NCBI GenBank assembly: GCA_002869165.1
Contig: PKTK01000007.1
Span: 1 to 14,725 of the forward strand
Origin: Candidatus Parcubacteria bacterium
GTDB taxonomy: Bacteria > Patescibacteria > ABY1 > BM507 > UBA12075
Reading direction: 5' to 3'
Length of the DNA: 14,725 bases
Shown here piece by piece: positions 13,827-14,725 of the stretch. The position numbers and the translations under genes were made by a program. The notes beneath the pieces are model-generated. The model did not search any database and was not told the DNA's origin. It was given only the letters and a program-made list of their open reading frames with translations. Within the stretch, counting starts at the first letter, position 1; each line of letters begins with the position of its first letter.

Positions 13827-13841
13827 GTTATGTGATATGTG
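13821..13841 (+). repeat. Partial copy of the long hairpin's right arm
   Basis: The 21-nt stretch consisting of a six-T run, then GTTATGTGATATGTG, is identical to bases 2956-2976 in the right arm of the long inverted repeat. The complementary left arm is absent here, so this is a half-copy joined directly to a TGTCATTCT hairpin. Confidence 0.7.
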
Positions 13842-13866
13842 TTTTTTTATTTTTAATAAAATATGT

Positions 13867-13872
13867 TATAAT
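13867..13872 (+). promoter_or_regulatory. Candidate -10 box for the 13901 gene
   Basis: A perfect TATAAT sits 28 nt before the ATG, which would give a leader of about 22 nt. The -35 position is T-rich (TTTTTT or TTTTTA, 17-18 nt upstream) and does not resemble TTGACA well. Confidence 0.45.
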
Positions 13873-13900
13873 ATTTGTATAAAATTAGTATTATTCTCAT

Positions 13901-14725
13901 ATGAAAAAAGCATTCCCCAAGCTATTTGTGATAGCGTTTTTAACGCTAGTTTTTTTGTTGGCTAATTCATTTCTCGTAACCAATGCAATAGATCAACATA
14001 ATGCTACTGACGAAATAGTTTTGCCCAATGGCTATGTTGGTGGTGGAGTTGCACAAAATTGGCGTTCTGATGATGGTCAATGGGCCTACACCCTTCCGTT
14101 TGATTTTACTTTTTATGGTGAAACATATAGAGATATTAAAGTAGGTTCCAATGGTATGATATGTTTGGATGATGCTGATGATTGTAGATCCTCTACCTAT
14201 AATTTTGAATCTCTTTCCTCTCGTCCCATGATAGCCCCCTTGTATCTAGATCTTCGCACCAATGTAAACTCTAACAATATCTACATTACTGAAAATTCAG
14301 ATAATGTAATTATTAGATGGAACGCCACTGAATATCCCTACACCGATGACATAGATTTTGAATTGGTTCTGTATGATAATGGTAGTTTTAAATTCAACTA
14401 CGGTGCCCAAGCAGTTCCACTTGTTGCACATACAGCAAAAGTGGGTTTTTCTAATGGTGACGCAGTTAACTACTTTGAATCATCATATAATGGTAATACA
14501 GATTTTAACTGGGTAGATTCTCTAGCCTACGGCTTCACCCCAATGATCAGTTCATCTATTCCAGCCAACAATGGCACTGGCGTCAACCTAGACCAAAACT
14601 TAACCATAACCTTCGACAGACCCATGTACAGAGCCACCGGCACTATCTCTATCAAACAAACAAGTGACAATTCTCTAATAGAATCATTCCCAGCTACTAG
14701 CTCGTCTATAACAGGCTGGGGAACA
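13901..14725 (+). CDS. Secreted surface protein with nidogen-like and bacterial Ig-like domains, 5' part
   Basis: From ATG 13901 the frame stays open for 275 codons to the window edge, so the protein is larger and its end is unseen. Residues 1-29 are a signal peptide (MKKAF, a long hydrophobic core, then LVTNA-I). Residues about 45-210 match the pattern of nidogen-like extracellular domains: LPFDFTFYGETYRDIKVGSN, then RPMIAPLYLDL, then VIIRWNATEYP, then DFELVLYDNGSFKFNYG. From about residue 218 (SSIPANNGTGVNLDQNLTIT, then FDRPMYRATGTISIKQ) comes a Big_5-type bacterial Ig-like domain. One cysteine pair (about 92/99) is visible. The last 70 codons use far more C-ending codons (GCC, ACC, AAC, GAC, GGC) than neighbouring genes. 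A large multi-domain adhesin or surface-anchored protein is likely. Confidence 0.82.
   Translation, partial: MKKAFPKLFVIAFLTLVFLLANSFLVTNAIDQHNATDEIVLPNGYVGGGVAQNWRSDDGQWAYTLPFDFTFYGETYRDIKVGSNGMICLDDADDCRSSTYNFESLSSRPMIAPLYLDLRTNVNSNNIYITENSDNVIIRWNATEYPYTDDIDFELVLYDNGSFKFNYGAQAVPLVAHTAKVGFSNGDAVNYFESSYNGNTDFNWVDSLAYGFTPMISSSIPANNGTGVNLDQNLTITFDRPMYRATGTISIKQTSDNSLIESFPATSSSITGWGT

Overview
The window looks like a chromosomal segment of an AT-rich, small-genome bacterium, most likely a member of the Patescibacteria (Candidate Phyla Radiation). This is inferred from A/T-ending codons, many single-pass or secreted proteins of unknown function, short membrane proteins packed into operons, and a duplicated 'LLQVE..GEAWYV.P....RYYLG.P.DAF..MR..G.GI...DL' module with a CAP domain, which I associate with that group. 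TGA serves as a normal stop codon. There are no rRNA or tRNA genes, CRISPR arrays or phage genes.

Layout. (1) 1-240: the 3' end of an integrase-core transposase, then two hairpins. (2) 241-2721, minus strand: a two-gene unit of a CBS-domain-pair protein and a 667-aa membrane-anchored surface protein. (3) 2722-3097: a divergent intergenic region with a possible gene remnant, a very long near-perfect inverted repeat, and a promoter. (4) 3098-5365, plus: an envelope operon of a MepM-like M23 endopeptidase, a four-helix membrane protein, and a membrane-anchored methyltransferase-fold protein with a degraded SAM motif I. (5) 5366-5753: non-coding, with a heptamer tandem repeat, a hairpin terminator, a second hairpin and a promoter. 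(6) 5754-11266, plus: five closely spaced genes, namely two small membrane proteins, a secreted CAP-domain protein, a double zinc-ribbon protein and a 991-aa charged protein, closed by a terminator that overlaps the last stop codon. (7) 11317-13701: an ECF-type sigma factor and a single-pass membrane protein that is probably its anti-sigma partner, with a REP-like structured repeat between them. (8) 13901-14725: the 5' part of a large secreted protein with a nidogen-like domain and a bacterial Ig-like domain, running off the window.

How the parts fit. Most genes concern the cell envelope: wall hydrolysis (M23), secreted or anchored surface proteins (667 aa, CAP, nidogen-like/Ig-like) and small membrane proteins. 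The sigma/anti-sigma pair could control an envelope regulon.

Two global signals stand out. First, I see no clear Shine-Dalgarno sequence before the starts, and the two best promoters place the expected transcription start only about 3-8 nt before the ATG, so these mRNAs may be leaderless or nearly so. Second, a family of dispersed, partly palindromic repeats (TGTCATTCT hairpins, CAGGCTTAGG terminator cores, TTATGTGATATGTG stretches) recurs in several intergenic regions.
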